In this document: piece after piece, positions 11,848 through 24,360 of the stretch
Layout of the letters: each line of letters begins with the position of its first letter
How positions within the stretch are numbered: the first letter of the stretch is position 1
Assembly (NCBI GenBank): GCA_013397075.1
Contig: VWZS01003778.1
Coordinates: forward strand, 205,106-269,105
Direction: 5' to 3'
From: Rhabdornis inornatus
Lineage: Eukaryota > Chordata > Aves > Passeriformes > Rhabdornithidae
DNA length: 64,000 nt
The notes under the pieces: model-generated
What the model was told of the DNA's origin: nothing
The model's input: only the letters and a program-made list of their open reading frames with translations
Database searches by the model: none
Made by a program: the position numbers and the translations under genes

Positions 11848-11890
11848 TCTCTGCTTTGAATACCAAATTATTCAGTATTCAAAGCAGAGA
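11848..11890. repeat. Perfect 16-bp inverted repeat (hairpin), 11-nt loop
   Basis: The left arm TCTCTGCTTTGAATAC (11848-11863) and the right arm GTATTCAAAGCAGAGA (11875-11890) are exact reverse complements, separated by 11 bases. Weaker pairing may extend outward (TAGC at 11835-11838 with GCTA at 11900-11903). It lies within intron 1 and would be transcribed with MTMR3. Its function is unknown. Confidence 0.9.
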
Positions 11891-13630
11891 TCTAGTAGGG
11901 CTAAGCCTCCCGTACTTGAACATATTTCAAGATCCCCAGGACTGCAATATGGCTTAATCTACTTTGTCTCCTTTTGATTTCGAAGTATTTCTAACTACTG
12001 TTAGTTTTTTGGGGTTTTCTCATGGTTCTTCAAGCAAAATTCAGCTTTTAGTCTCATCATCAACCCTTAGTGCCGTGTGTCAATCCCAGCAGACCAAGCT
12101 GTGTAGTAGTTAAAAAATGATTTTTCTATAAGTATGCTGAGGGTCTAGTAATGTATACTGAGATAGTGACTTCACAGAGTCAAGGAATGGTCAATTACAA
12201 CATGCATTGGCCAGAGAAATTGGTCTGAAGTGACTTGGATCCTGAAAAGGACAAGAAAAGACTGAAGGTTTTTGTGCAAGAAGCGAGCAGGTGGGCTAGG
12301 GAGAATCTAGTTTAGCTTACAGCTTAAAGAAAGGCCTAATGCCAAAACACCCTCAAAACCTAATTTATGTACTTCAATTCCACAATTTTTATGCTGCCTC
12401 TTGCCAAGACAATTAAGGAATTCCTAGAGCTAGTCTGAATTTCCAGGCTGGGTTTGGAAGGCGACAGCCACTTCTGCAGATGCAGAGAACACTCCAGTCT
12501 CTTCAGGTCGGCTGATGAGTCTTGATGGTTTCATTGCTGATATGTTTGATTTTCAGGAGGCTGGACATGTGGCTTTGGAGTACATTTGTGGTGCACTTTA
12601 GGTGTACCCAGCTGGGGTTTTGCTGGTTGTGAAAGGTCAGCTTTTAAGCTTCGGTGGATTGATTAACAGTAAACTTCAAACTGGTGTTGCAGCACCTGTT
12701 TTCTGGAGCTTCAAACCTGTTTGACTCTGGAAAACTTAGGAGGAAGAATTTAGGTCCCTGTGTGGGATTGCTGTTCTTAAGATCTGCTTAACTATTTGTA
12801 AATAATTAAAATGTGGAAGGTGAAGGAAAACCTTGGGGTCAGTTCAGAGAGGGTTTGTGTAACTATGTGAAGATAATTTTGGTAGGACAACCCCGTGCAT
12901 CCATCATGCTTGTAAAAGAAAACACAACCAGCACCTTGACTGAATAGCTATTAGTCAGGTTGTGCCATTGTATTCTCCCCTGGGTCACCCTTTGAGTGCT
13001 GTTGAAAGACTTGACTTAGCAGGGTTTCTACATGTTGAAACAAATTTGATGGCTTGAAACTTGTCTGAAGAATCTGCTGCTTGTGAGGTGACTCTTGAAG
13101 GGCTGTGACCCCTAAAAATCATGACTTGGTAACTTTGATTATATTTAAAATAACATTTTAACCAGATCTCGGAGATTAAACAACAAACTGAGAGTTTTTT
13201 GCATATAAGAATGTGGAAGGGAAAGTGTGAACCTTCCTGTGGAGCTGGGACTCCATAGATCATGCTGGGTGAGTGACAGCTCAGGCTCTATATGGAATTC
13301 AGAGCATCTTTGCCATGTTATAAAAAGCTTGTTGCCTGGTGCTGGTCTGTTCCTCCAACACTGAGCTTTTTGTAACCTTTAAACTCTAAGTATAGGGTAA
13401 GAATTTATCCTGTTAAAACCTGCATTTGTTTGAAGAGTTAACTCCTGCTTGTTCACCTCTGTCCTACATCTCTAGATCTCAGTTATTTAAATACCAAGGT
13501 GTGTGTCACTCAAAACCTACCTACCTACCCAGTGAGTTCTTCCTTAGCAGAAAAGTAAATGTAACCTGGAGAGAACAAGCAGCTGAGCCTGTCTTGCTAC
13601 ACTTTTCTCATTCTTCAGTTTTGCTTATGG

Positions 13631-13656
13631 AACTCCTAAATCAGAATTTAGGAGTT
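13631..13656. repeat. 11-bp inverted repeat, 4-nt loop
   Basis: AACTCCTAAAT (13631-13641) and ATTTAGGAGTT (13646-13656) are exact reverse complements around a 4-base loop. It is a small intronic hairpin of unknown significance, and a stem of this length could occur by chance in a window of this size. Confidence 0.8.
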
Positions 13657-16600
13657 GGTCTGCTGGTGAGTTTTTGTGGAATCCTGGAAATTTCTTGAAA
13701 TATTTGAGATGAGTGTCTATCAGTTATCTTGAAGTGATATATTTTACTTTGTATCTGATGGCAGTTTTACAGGTGTGCTTTTTGGGGAGTAATGAGGAAA
13801 AGTATTAATGTCTCATCTGCATAAAATAGGCTGGGTGAATGCTCTGCCATATGCTGGATATATGGAATATCTTCAAAATGAAGTAGGTTGCATGGAAGAG
13901 TCAGAATGCTTCAACTCTGAAGTAAGGAACTAGTCTTCTAGTTTGTCTAGTTATGTGTGTCCTGCTTTGAAGCATCACTGAATTTTCAAGTGGAGAAGTA
14001 GCACGTTTGTTTGGTGTTACACAGTGGGCTTAAATTATGTCCTTTTTTAGTACTTTGAGATAGCTTGGTGCAAACCTTTCACAGAACCGCTGCTCTTACT
14101 GAGCTGCTGGAGGGGAGTTAAGTTCATCGCAATTCCAGCCTTGTTCTTTCTCTTCCTTCCAGTGCTTTAACTCCTTGTCACAAGTGACAGAGTGACAATG
14201 CTCCTTGCAGACCCATTTGAGGTAGAAATCTGCAGCTCCACCTGTGTTGTGTCAGCCCATTGCCTGTTCAAAGTTTAATACAAAGTCTTAGTGCTGTGCT
14301 CAGCATGGCTACACTGATACTCTGAAGGGGATTTAACCCTTCTAGAGCAGGCTTGCTGCAAGTGAAGCATTTCACAAGTATTTTTGCAGTGCTTTGCTGT
14401 GGTAAAAGGGTACCTGTGCTGATGGTGCTGGCTTTGGGCAGCCTTCACTGGGCACAGAGCTGTACCCTGGGATAGGAGCAGGGTAGCAGGGCTGCTCTGT
14501 GCATCCTGTGCCTCTAGGGGCTTGGGCTGACCTTCAGGCACAGGAGGGCCTCAATACTGAAAGGATATCCATTACTGGTGATTTCAAATTATCCAATTAT
14601 CCTTCAAAAACTCACAGACTGAAACTGTTTTGTATTGGAGGTTTGCTTCAGATGTACTTGAGATTTGTGTAGGAAGTGGAAGCAGATGCATTCCTTTTCC
14701 TCAGAGCTTTTATTAATTTTATTAACTGAAGCAGTTGAATTGCTGGGTTTTGTTTAGTATTTGTGGCAAGATTTGATATGTTGCTTGATAAACGTTCATG
14801 TGTTTTGCACAGATAAAATGTGCTTAGTCCTTGTGGGTTCTGGAGTGGTGGGCTGTTGGATTTGTGGATGTTAAGATGCTTATGTATTTAATTCAGCAAT
14901 GAGAACAAATGCACTGAAACTTCATCCTGTAGAGTTACTTAGTAACGCTGTTTGTCCCTGAGCTGCAAAAAATAATGCTGAGGAAATGAGCAAGGTTAAA
15001 TGGAAATTGTACAAAACAAAATGTATTTATTTCAGAGTCTCTGCTAGAGATAATAAAACCTTCAGTGGTTGCTGTGCTCGAGCACAGACTTGTCTTTACC
15101 TATAGAATCAGGACTTGCAGTTCTTATCTCTGAGTTATCCTTGATCTTGGCTGTAAGCAGAGTGATTCCTCTGAGCTTCCCATCAAGCTCCAAGGTGTGA
15201 TTCCCTGCAAAGCTCTTCCAGGGAGGGCAGAGCATGGCTGGGTGTGAGTTTCTGCAGAGCTCTGGCAGCCCTCTGCCATGGGATCACGTATCGGGCTGGG
15301 AGGTAAGGCCGCTCTGCCAGCACACTTAATCTATTTCTGATTTGTCGGGATCTCAAAGACACAAACAAAAAGCACTTTGTCTTGGCCTGGCCGGAAGGCT
15401 GACACTTGAATGGCTCTTTGCATTGTCTATTCAGTGGTGTTGGAGCACTGCTCTGCAGTGAGCACATTGTTGTGTGGCACTCACTCCTCTGGGCAGTTCC
15501 CAGCTTTCCTGAGCATCTCAGAGCAGCAGCTTCACACGAGTCACTTGTTTGAGCAGCTCCAAGGTCAGCCTCGCAGCGGAACTCGGGGACACTTCCATGG
15601 CAACTGGTGGCCCTTCAGCACAATGAGTGTGTGCCAGGGCTGACTCTGCTGCCATCATCACCCCCTGGCTGCTGGGGCTCCTGCCCCTCAGTGAATGAGA
15701 GCACAGTACCACTGCAGGCACTTTTTCATGGTGCTGAAGAAGCTCCACAGGATCTCTGGAGGTGTGGTGGTCTCTCCAGAGAATCATTTATGCTTATTTA
15801 TGCTTTATTGCTGGGATAATCTGACAGAATATTCTGGAAATATTGCAATCTGTGGTCTAGTTTTTTTTTTTTAAATATTAAATCTTTCTTCTGACCTTAT
15901 TCCAAGTGTCAAGATACAGGAAAAAAGCCTGAGTCTTTGCCTCACTGTATAGTTTTCCTGTGGCCATTTTCTGAAGCTGTGGTTGCCAGGGCTTTTAATT
16001 TCTCATACATATGAGAGCTGTGTGAGAATTTTCCTAATACTTGCAGGTGATCATGAAGTGTTTAGTTTATCTTTACATAGTTGAGCTTGGTTTCCTACTA
16101 TTTATTCCATGCTGTTTAGGTTTCTGTTTGCATTTGCCTCAGTTTAACAATAATAATTAACTCAAAGCACTGAACTGATGCAGTTATCATATTGGGAGAA
16201 CAAACCAATAAGCATAATGCAATAAGCATTACTGCAACTTCCTGGTAATGAACATTCCAATGGCAGAGTACTTGATTTAATTTTTAAGCTTTGAGAACTA
16301 GTGGTCATGATAAAATGACTTTATAGCTGACTTTCACTTAGGCAGCTGCTTAAAGCTAGGAAAAAGCTTGGGATGTGAGGAAGAGCTGTAGTGGCTTTGT
16401 TGTTAATAGAGGGAATGTCTGAGCTCCTGTTCACATTTGAAGCTTCAAGGTGCAGTGTGCAGCCATATTTTTAAATGATTGATGCTTCCCCAGACAGTCT
16501 GCATGACACTGTTTACTCCCTTCTAGTGAGTCTTAAGTGTTTTTAAGCTGGAAACTGTGGAGTTAAAGACTCTTGGATATTACTGCCCTGTTCTCCCACC

Positions 16601-19600
16601 AGACCACACAGGTGAATCAAGTGTGTATCTGTCTCCTGAAGTGTGTGGCCAAATAGGTAAGAGCTGCTCACTGTGGGATGGAATGTGGGACTGCTGAAAA
16701 GAGACACAAAATCTGGCTGTTGGTGAGGACAATCTGCCTTAGGGTCCCAGGGGCAGTTTTTGTATGCAGTTGCTGTGGATGTGGCACTGAGGATGCTTCC
16801 AGGAGAGACCAATCTCCCTTGGCTGTGCATGGCTTTGGCAGTTTCCTTGGCAGGAGAGCCTGGTTAACCAGCACAGCTGTAGAAGGAGCCCAGCTGCAGC
16901 CTCTGAAGGGCCTGCTGAGCAGCCCTGAGCGACTTGGATGTGTTGTGTAAGGACAGCTCTGAGTCAGCGGGGAATGTAAGCACGTGGTTCAACTTCAGCA
17001 GTATCAGTGTACAGGCCAGAATGAGAGCTGCCAGCCTCAGCAGTGAGGGCATCACTTCAGTCCCATTGCCCTCTTAATGGCATCACACCTCCAAAGGTTC
17101 CTACCTTGTTCTGTGTTGTTGTGCATTGGTTGTTGGGTATTGAGGCACCGTTAGCTCTGCTGATAGCTGAGGGGTGAGTGGGCACTCACTGCTGGCTGAG
17201 CACCTCAGGGTGACTCAAAGGCTCCTCACAGGGCAATGCTGCTCCATACCAGTTCAGAAGCTTCTCACATGACACAAAGTTGCTCCAAAGTCAGCTTTTC
17301 ATAGTTTCTTGCTGAATTTTCCATCAGCTGTGCAGATACTGCCGTGAGATTTATATTTTAAGTATTGGTATTTTGAGCAGTTATTGAAGAATTGAGGTTG
17401 AATGCTTGTGGAACAGTAGTGAGTTTGCAGGCTGGGATATATTAACAGCATCATGGAATTGAACCATAGTATTAACAGAGCCATTCTAAATATACTGCAG
17501 CATTGTAATCCCAACAGTGATTGTGATGCCAGGCCTGGACTATGAATACATCCTCCATGTGCACACTCATGTGAGAGTGACAGGAGAGCACGTGCTAGGC
17601 TTGAAGATAGTGTTTCTTTCCATTTGATAAGGAGTGTGCAGCACAATTGTCCTTTGCTTCTGACACATCACATAGACTCAGTGCTCTGGGGCTGTCCAGG
17701 AGTGAGTGCAAACAGCAGGGTATGGGGAAATCTTTCCCTTGAGTGAGAATTTCTGCAGTCCATGCAGAGAAATCTGCTTCTGTTGGGCCTTTCATTGGCT
17801 ATGACATGTCAGGGAGATGGTTCTGGTTTCCATCTGTGTGAGAAGTCCATCTTCTAGCTTTGGTCTCTCAGGCCTTCCAGTTTTTCTTCTTGCTTAGGTT
17901 TTTAGCTTGCTTGTTTATTCTCATTGGGCAGGTTGTTAGAGGGGCACACCTGGTAAATAATACCTATAGGCTCTCTAAAGGATTGGTGTGAGCTGTTCAA
18001 ATGTCTGCTGCTTTCTTACTCCTGGCTGCTCTTCCCAATGTGAAGGGAGTATGGGGGTGTTCTGGACAGGACATGTGTCCTGAGAGCCGAACTATGGGAA
18101 GGGCTCTGCCCGGCATAGCTGTCCTGATACCAGTGAGGAAATCAATAAAATTCCAGCTCTGAACGCCACCTGAAGCTGCCTGGCCATTTAAACATACAAA
18201 CTCTTCAGGCAATGTAGAGCTGGTTTGTTTTTGCCGGCAAATGATGACCTGAAGGACACTTTGATCTTCCTTAGAGCTGTCTTCCTCACTACCTGCACTG
18301 GCAGGAGATGTTTGTTTTTCACAGAGGAGTGAAGATTTACTTGTAGCCACAATGCATCAAGTTCTGTAGTGAAAAGCATTAGTTGAACTAAAAGTGAAAG
18401 TGAGGCAGCCTGGAATGCCAAAAGATGGGATTGACAGTGACTGCTGAAGGATCTATGCCTTGCTCCAGACTTCCCTTTCAGTAGGTGTCCTGGGTTTCTG
18501 ATGGAGTTTAATAGACAGGTTGACTTAGTAGCAGAGACAAATGCTGACTTGCAGTGGGGTTGACACTGTAAAAGAGGAAAATGTGAAGAGCTGACATGCT
18601 CTTACTGCCTTGATTCCCATACCTGTGCAAGGCCTGTACATTAAATGTGGGCTGCTGGGAACCTCTCCCTTCTGTGGGAGCAGAGTGACAGGCTCCAGTT
18701 CCTCAGTCCTGTTGCTTGAATTCCTGATTTCTTCTGGAGCAGCTTTGCTCCTGAGCTATCAGAGCAGCCTGCAGCCTTGCTCTGGGAACAGCACTGCTGT
18801 AGCAGTTGAGTGAGCAGTGGAAGCCTGAGTACCACTGGCTGTTTCTCAAGTCTGACATCATATCCAAGAATTAGATGGCTCTCTCTCACCATGGGGATAA
18901 TGAAATAATTCCTACTGTGTTATTCATTAACTCACATTTCATTCAGTGGCCCCTAAGAGGATAAAGAGTACGTTAGAGGTGAACTTGCATAAGACTTCTG
19001 ACATCCTTTTGATAAGTTAAGTAAGAGTTAAAGCTGTGGCAGACAAAGCATGGCAGTGGGGCCTTACTGAGGCAGGTGGCCTGTGCTGTGTTACACAAAC
19101 TGACTTGTGAGCTAATTTAGTGGCTTTTTCTGTCAATGGTTTCAAGAAGATAGCCTGCTCTGAAGTTGCTGCAGAAATAGCTGGTGACCAGAGGCAGATG
19201 AATTGGTACCAATGGCTGTGGCTGTTGCTGAAGCTCCCATGCCAGCTGGGAGTGCTGATCTGTTCTGAAGGCTTGCCAGGGGCTTGCCTCCCTCCCAAAG
19301 AGGTTTGTCCATGCTGTGCAATTGAGGTAATAAACTAATATAAATAAAGATTAGGCTGTTCGTGGGAGGCATGATGATTGGATATTCAGGTGTCTTCACA
19401 ATCTGTCTGATCTTTTGAGTATTGCTGTGAGTGTGCTGACATCAGTAGTTCATCCCCACAGGTAATAACTGAGGTAATTCTAAACAGAGGCTGCAGTAGG
19501 ATGGGATACCTGAAGAAATCCAGAATTTCCAGGTGGCCCAATAAGATTTTAAATTACCTGGTATTTGTAGAAGCACTGGGTGAGGTGGCTTTATCTGGGG

Positions 19601-22600
19601 AGAAGTTGTAGGTGGTGGTCTGGTGAGTCAGGCCAGTGCCATCCTGGAGAGGCAGGTGTGTCCCTGCCTGGCTGTGGGTTGTGGTCCTGGCTAGGAAGTT
19701 GCTGGGAACCTTTCCAGGTGTGTGTAGAGCTATAGTTTGGGTGCTGAGTACACAACTCCAGGCCTGAGTGCCCAACTCTGCTGCTCAGACCCCTGGTGGT
19801 GGAGCTGTATTTCCCAAATGGAGAGCAGGAATACTGTAAAAATTGGGAGTATTCAAAAAACTGAACTCTGGACACCTGTTCTGGGCACAGAAGATGTTTC
19901 TGATGGCTTGAACTCTCACAATCCTTAGTTTTCCAGCCTTTTAAAAGTCCATTAACGTACAGAACAGTGTGGGAGCTCTTGGGAGCGCTGTGGATCCTCA
20001 GCAGAAGAGATGCCATAAAAGGAGCAGTGCAAGAAGGACTGAGCTGCTTCAGGGCTCCACACTGACTTCAGGGTTTAAGGAAAAGGACTGTATGAAAAAT
20101 TCTGGGTTCAGGGAGTTTTGTCACCTCCAGCTCACTGGGTGGGGCTTTATGGGAAGAAGAGGATGGAGAAGGGAATTAAGGGTTATACATATTCCAAGAG
20201 AAACTTAGCAGAAGCTTCACAGGTGATCATAGTGCTTGCATTTCCTAATGTGTAACCCTTCACTCCGTGGTTTTTTTGTAGGGATGCTTTAGGCTGCAAT
20301 TGCAAGTTGATTTCCATGGCGTGTATGAGCAGTGAAAATACCTGCTGGGTCATTAATGCAGGGCTTAGGTTGTCAGCTTTGCCTCCCTTGTTTACTCATT
20401 GTGCAGTTCTATGTAACAGCTTAGGCCAAAAATCCAGCACTGAGCCGTGCCAGCCTGTCAAAGTTCCCTTCCCTTACAGCAGCGCTTCCACACCAATGCT
20501 CTGCCTTCCAGAAATATGGGAAATAGTAAAATACCAGAACAGGCCATTCTGTCCTACCTGTTCTTGCAAGATCTGTTTTTCAGCACCCAACCCAGTGGCA
20601 ACTGGAAAAGAGAAATCTTTAGTTCGAGCTTCAAGTTGTTCAGGCTGAAGATGGAAGTTTGGCTGTAAGTGCTGGTTCATGGTGACATTTTTATTTTGGA
20701 GGCGTCTCCCATTAGGGGAATTCTTGTGGAACAGTTCTGTCAGCTGGACCTGGGGCTGATACAGAGATCACAACTCCAAGCTAATGACACTGAAGTGGCA
20801 CTTCTAATAAACATACATACCTTGGATCCTTGTCCTTCCTTGACAGACTCAGCTAAGCTGCTTTCCTGCATAAAGATGTAATCTTCCATCCAGGAGAGGA
20901 GTTGGGCTTTTTTTTTTGCATTTGAATCTAAATGAGCAAAACTATGCAGGCTCTGAAATACAAGATCTGAATGCTGAGGTTGTTCCTGCAGTGAGCTGTT
21001 ATTTATCTAAATTACAGATGCTTTTTCATCTCAGCTCTGAGCATTTGCTTCTAGATTTGTCTTCACATGTAGATTTGTGTTACACCAGCTGCATAACCTT
21101 CTGAAATAAAGGCTTACAGTGAAAGCAAGGCACACTTAAGTGCTCTGAGCATTGTTCTTACCCTTGTTCTGTTTTTGCTCAGAGCATGAAGGTTTCCTTT
21201 GCCTTCGAGTATTTCTCCGAAGTTGGGATCAGATTCCAGCTTTAATATTGGAATTGGTTGTTGAGAAAGGATACGCCTCGTGATCCTCAAACCTTGGCTG
21301 GGTAAGTCCAAAGAACAACTTGATGGTATGGAACTGTGCCAGTGGGGCTTGCACTCCCTGGTGTGCTGTTCTCCACTTATTCCAGATTGCTCTGGATTTT
21401 TTTTGCATATTTATTGATCTTGGTTCTTTGTAGGTCCCCATTGGCACTCGAAGGAGCAGAAGTGACTTCTGTTTGTTTTGTAATTGGATATTCAGCCTTG
21501 GTTCTGTGACAGAAGTCTGGTGGGGAATTGGCATTTCTCTGAAGGAAAGCTTTCTGGGAAGTTCAGTCCCCCTGATCTGATGGCAAATGTTACTGCAGGC
21601 AGCCTGGAGAGTTACAGGAAGGGGTGAAATTCCTGCCCTCTCTTGGTTTGGATTTCGACCAGAGGTTGCACCTCATAAGATGTTTAAGGAGGTCCTTGAG
21701 TACCTGAGCAAATGGAGGCTCAGAATTGTGTTTGTTCATTTCCAGCAGCTCCATCCTGTGTGTGCAGCAAACCCAGGGTGTCAGCTGAGGTCAGGGGCTT
21801 TTGCCATTTAATTTCAGCAGAGGAAAGGCAGTAAGGCAGCACCCAAACCCCAACGTTTATTGCCTCTTATCTATGTTGTAGCTACTTTTTTAAACCAAAA
21901 TTTTGCCAGATTTACTTTTTCACTCCAAGCAAATGCAGCTTGATTATTTTGCCCTCATGGATTTAATGCAGATTTCTCCTAGTTCATGTTCAGTAAGTAC
22001 AGGCTTGGTTTTGCTACTCAGGTGGTTACCAGAGTGTGCTTCAAATGCAATGACAGAGACCAAAAATAGATTGATTTAGTTGATCTTAATTTTTACTGTG
22101 GAGTGCCACTTCTGTGTATTTAATTGAAGCTTGAGATCTGCGAGTCAGAGGTAAGAACTGCAGTGTAACAAATGTGACTTGTGTTATTTTCACATCTTTA
22201 GGAAAGCTGTGGATTAATACAAACATGTTCTTGTATGTTTTTCTAAGTGTAATTTAAAGGGGACATGATAAATTTACTGTAAGGATGGTTATAAATCTTT
22301 CTGTTCTTTAAAGGAAGGTTAAGTCCTGCTGGCTGATAATGATTTAAATGCAAAAATTGAAATGGATAACTGCAGTCTCCTGGCATGCATATTTTTAAAA
22401 ATCTGGAATTAAATGAAAATTACCTTTCCTCATGCATCAGTAACAGAGTGAACTGTGAACTGCTCTGACTTCTGCAATGCCTGTGGGAGAGATGTGGATG
22501 TGTTGTGTTTGGGTAATGTGCTGAAGGGCCCAAACCTTTGTTTCTTTAAAATGATGATTTCTCTTAATTGCAAGCAAGTCTTTCTTAGTAAATTAGATTT

Positions 22601-24219
22601 GTTTTGAGTCACATAGGGAAGGAGTGAATGTTCTCTAAAGGATAAAACACTTAAATTATTACTGACATTCTCTGTACTATTATTCTTCCTTCTCAGGGTT
22701 TGTTGTATTTACCAAAAGAAATTATTTTCTTTAGGGAAAATAAGTGAGAGAAGTTTTAAGTAAGTGTCTGTATATACTAATTAGTTGTGCTTTTGCAAAG
22801 GCCATCTAGTATAAAATAGGATACTGGAGGAATATCTCTTTTAGGTAAAAACTGATCTGCTGTAGAGAACTTGGTGTGGTCTGATTTAAGCGAGCAGGTA
22901 GGAAGGGAAATCTTCCTGTTCCCCAGGAAGCGATTCCTGTTGGAATCGTTGTTTGGATGGCAGGATTGACCAAAGGAGAAACAGGTACCCTATGGAATTA
23001 ATTCCATTTTCCACATCAGCCAAGTATCTGCTGGTATCCTTCTATGGAAGCTTGAACTTCAATGGATTTTCACTTTAAATAAGAGAAGGATGAGACTGTG
23101 GTTGTTAACAGGAGCTCTGTCAAACCTTGTTTCACTAGCAGAGCTGCAGTCTGTTGCAGAACTCAATTTCAGTTCTAGCTGAAGCTCTGTGTTTTGATAC
23201 ACATCTATGCCTCAAGCAACCACAAATCTTTCTTAGGTGTCTCTGAAATGCCTAAATATATTTAACTTTGGCTTCGTGCTGTTTAGTTTTTTAGAATAAG
23301 CATATTCTGTTAATCCAAGCAAATTCCTTCCTGGCACTGAAGGGCTGTGCGACTTCAATGTAAGGGAACAAGCTTGTGTACTTTCAATGTTATGGAAGTT
23401 GTGGAGAAAGTATTTTGGGGACTTGTCCTGACTGAACTCAGCCTCCCTGGGCAGTCTGGAGGCATGACTTCAGAAATTGTAGTCATTCTTGCCTTTGACG
23501 CATTCGAGATTTGAACGTTGCAGAGCATCTACCATGATTTAGTTGATAGCTGGAGGACTATTGGGCTTAAAGATACATAAAAGTAGAAAAATATGCCTTA
23601 GAGTCAGCTGGTTCTGAAGCAGCACTGTTGTGTCTCTAGAGGAATGCACAGTGTAGTGTGACAAAATTAACTGCTCTATTAAAGACCTCTGTACTTCACA
23701 CCAGATACTGCTAATGTGTGTAATTGATCTTCCAAACCAGCTACGGGAATTGAAGCCCATTAAAACATTTCTTGAGGCGATCACTAGAGTTGCAAGACTC
23801 CTCCATGGGCTTCTGCCTCCCACATCAAAGGGCTGTGCTGCTTCAGTCCCTGGTGGCTGCTCTGCTGAGGCTCTTGGGGAGATGCAGTTTCACTGCTCCT
23901 CACTAAAGCTGGATACTCAGACAGCTCTGTGTCTCTTTCCCATGTGCCTTCATGGGCAGGACCCTCTTTAAGATTCTTTTTCTTTGCCTGCTGTTTGAGT
24001 TCGGGTCCATCTCCAGCTCTTATTTAAGTGCAGCTTGTGAACGGAAAGTAGTATTTTGCCGTTATGTTTCCTGCTTCTGAAATTAACTGTGACTTTCCAC
24101 AAGTGGAAGAAGATAGGAATAAACAACTGTCTTAATACTTGGAAGATACTGAGGTGATTTAACTGTAGCAGGGAAAGTATTTGCTTCTCCTGCTTTTTCT
24201 TTTTGCTTTAGTGGACTGA

Positions 24220-24360
24220 GGAGTTCTAAGGCCAGGTTGGATGGGGCTTGGAGCACCCTGGGATAGTGGCAGGTGTCTCTGCCCATGGCAGGGGGTGGAA
24301 CTGGATGAGCTTTAAGGGCCTTTCCAACCCAAACCATTCCATGGTTCTGTGAATCAGCCG
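24220..24360 (+). mobile_element. CR1 3' tail fragment
   Basis: CCAGGTTGGATGGGGCTTGG, GATAGTGGCAGGTGTC, CTGCCCATGGCAGGGGGTGG, GATGAGCTTTAAGG and CCATTCCATGGTTCTGTG follow the exact order of the common passerine CR1 3' end, including its octamer-like terminus. It is heavily 5' truncated (about 140 bp). Confidence 0.85.

Larger units (their letters stand above)
1982..24219 (+). other. MTMR3: Intron 1, proximal part (no CR1 seen)
   Basis: About 22 kb lies between the CpG island and the first CR1 of the intron. I see no protein I recognise, no exon with family similarity, no tRNA-like gene and no CR1 fragment. The longest open frames, for example 6166-6558 (130 codons) and 8579-9010 on the minus strand, lack recognisable domains and are probably chance. 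Structural items are the perfect hairpin at 11848-11890, a smaller hairpin at 13631-13656 and a 16-bp palindrome at 15072-15087. Undetected alternative non-coding exons are possible. Confidence 0.5.

Noticed and set aside
15072..15087. 16-bp palindrome CTGTGCTCGAGCACAG
   Set aside because: A palindrome of this length is expected about once by chance in 64 kb. No flanking structure or context suggests function.
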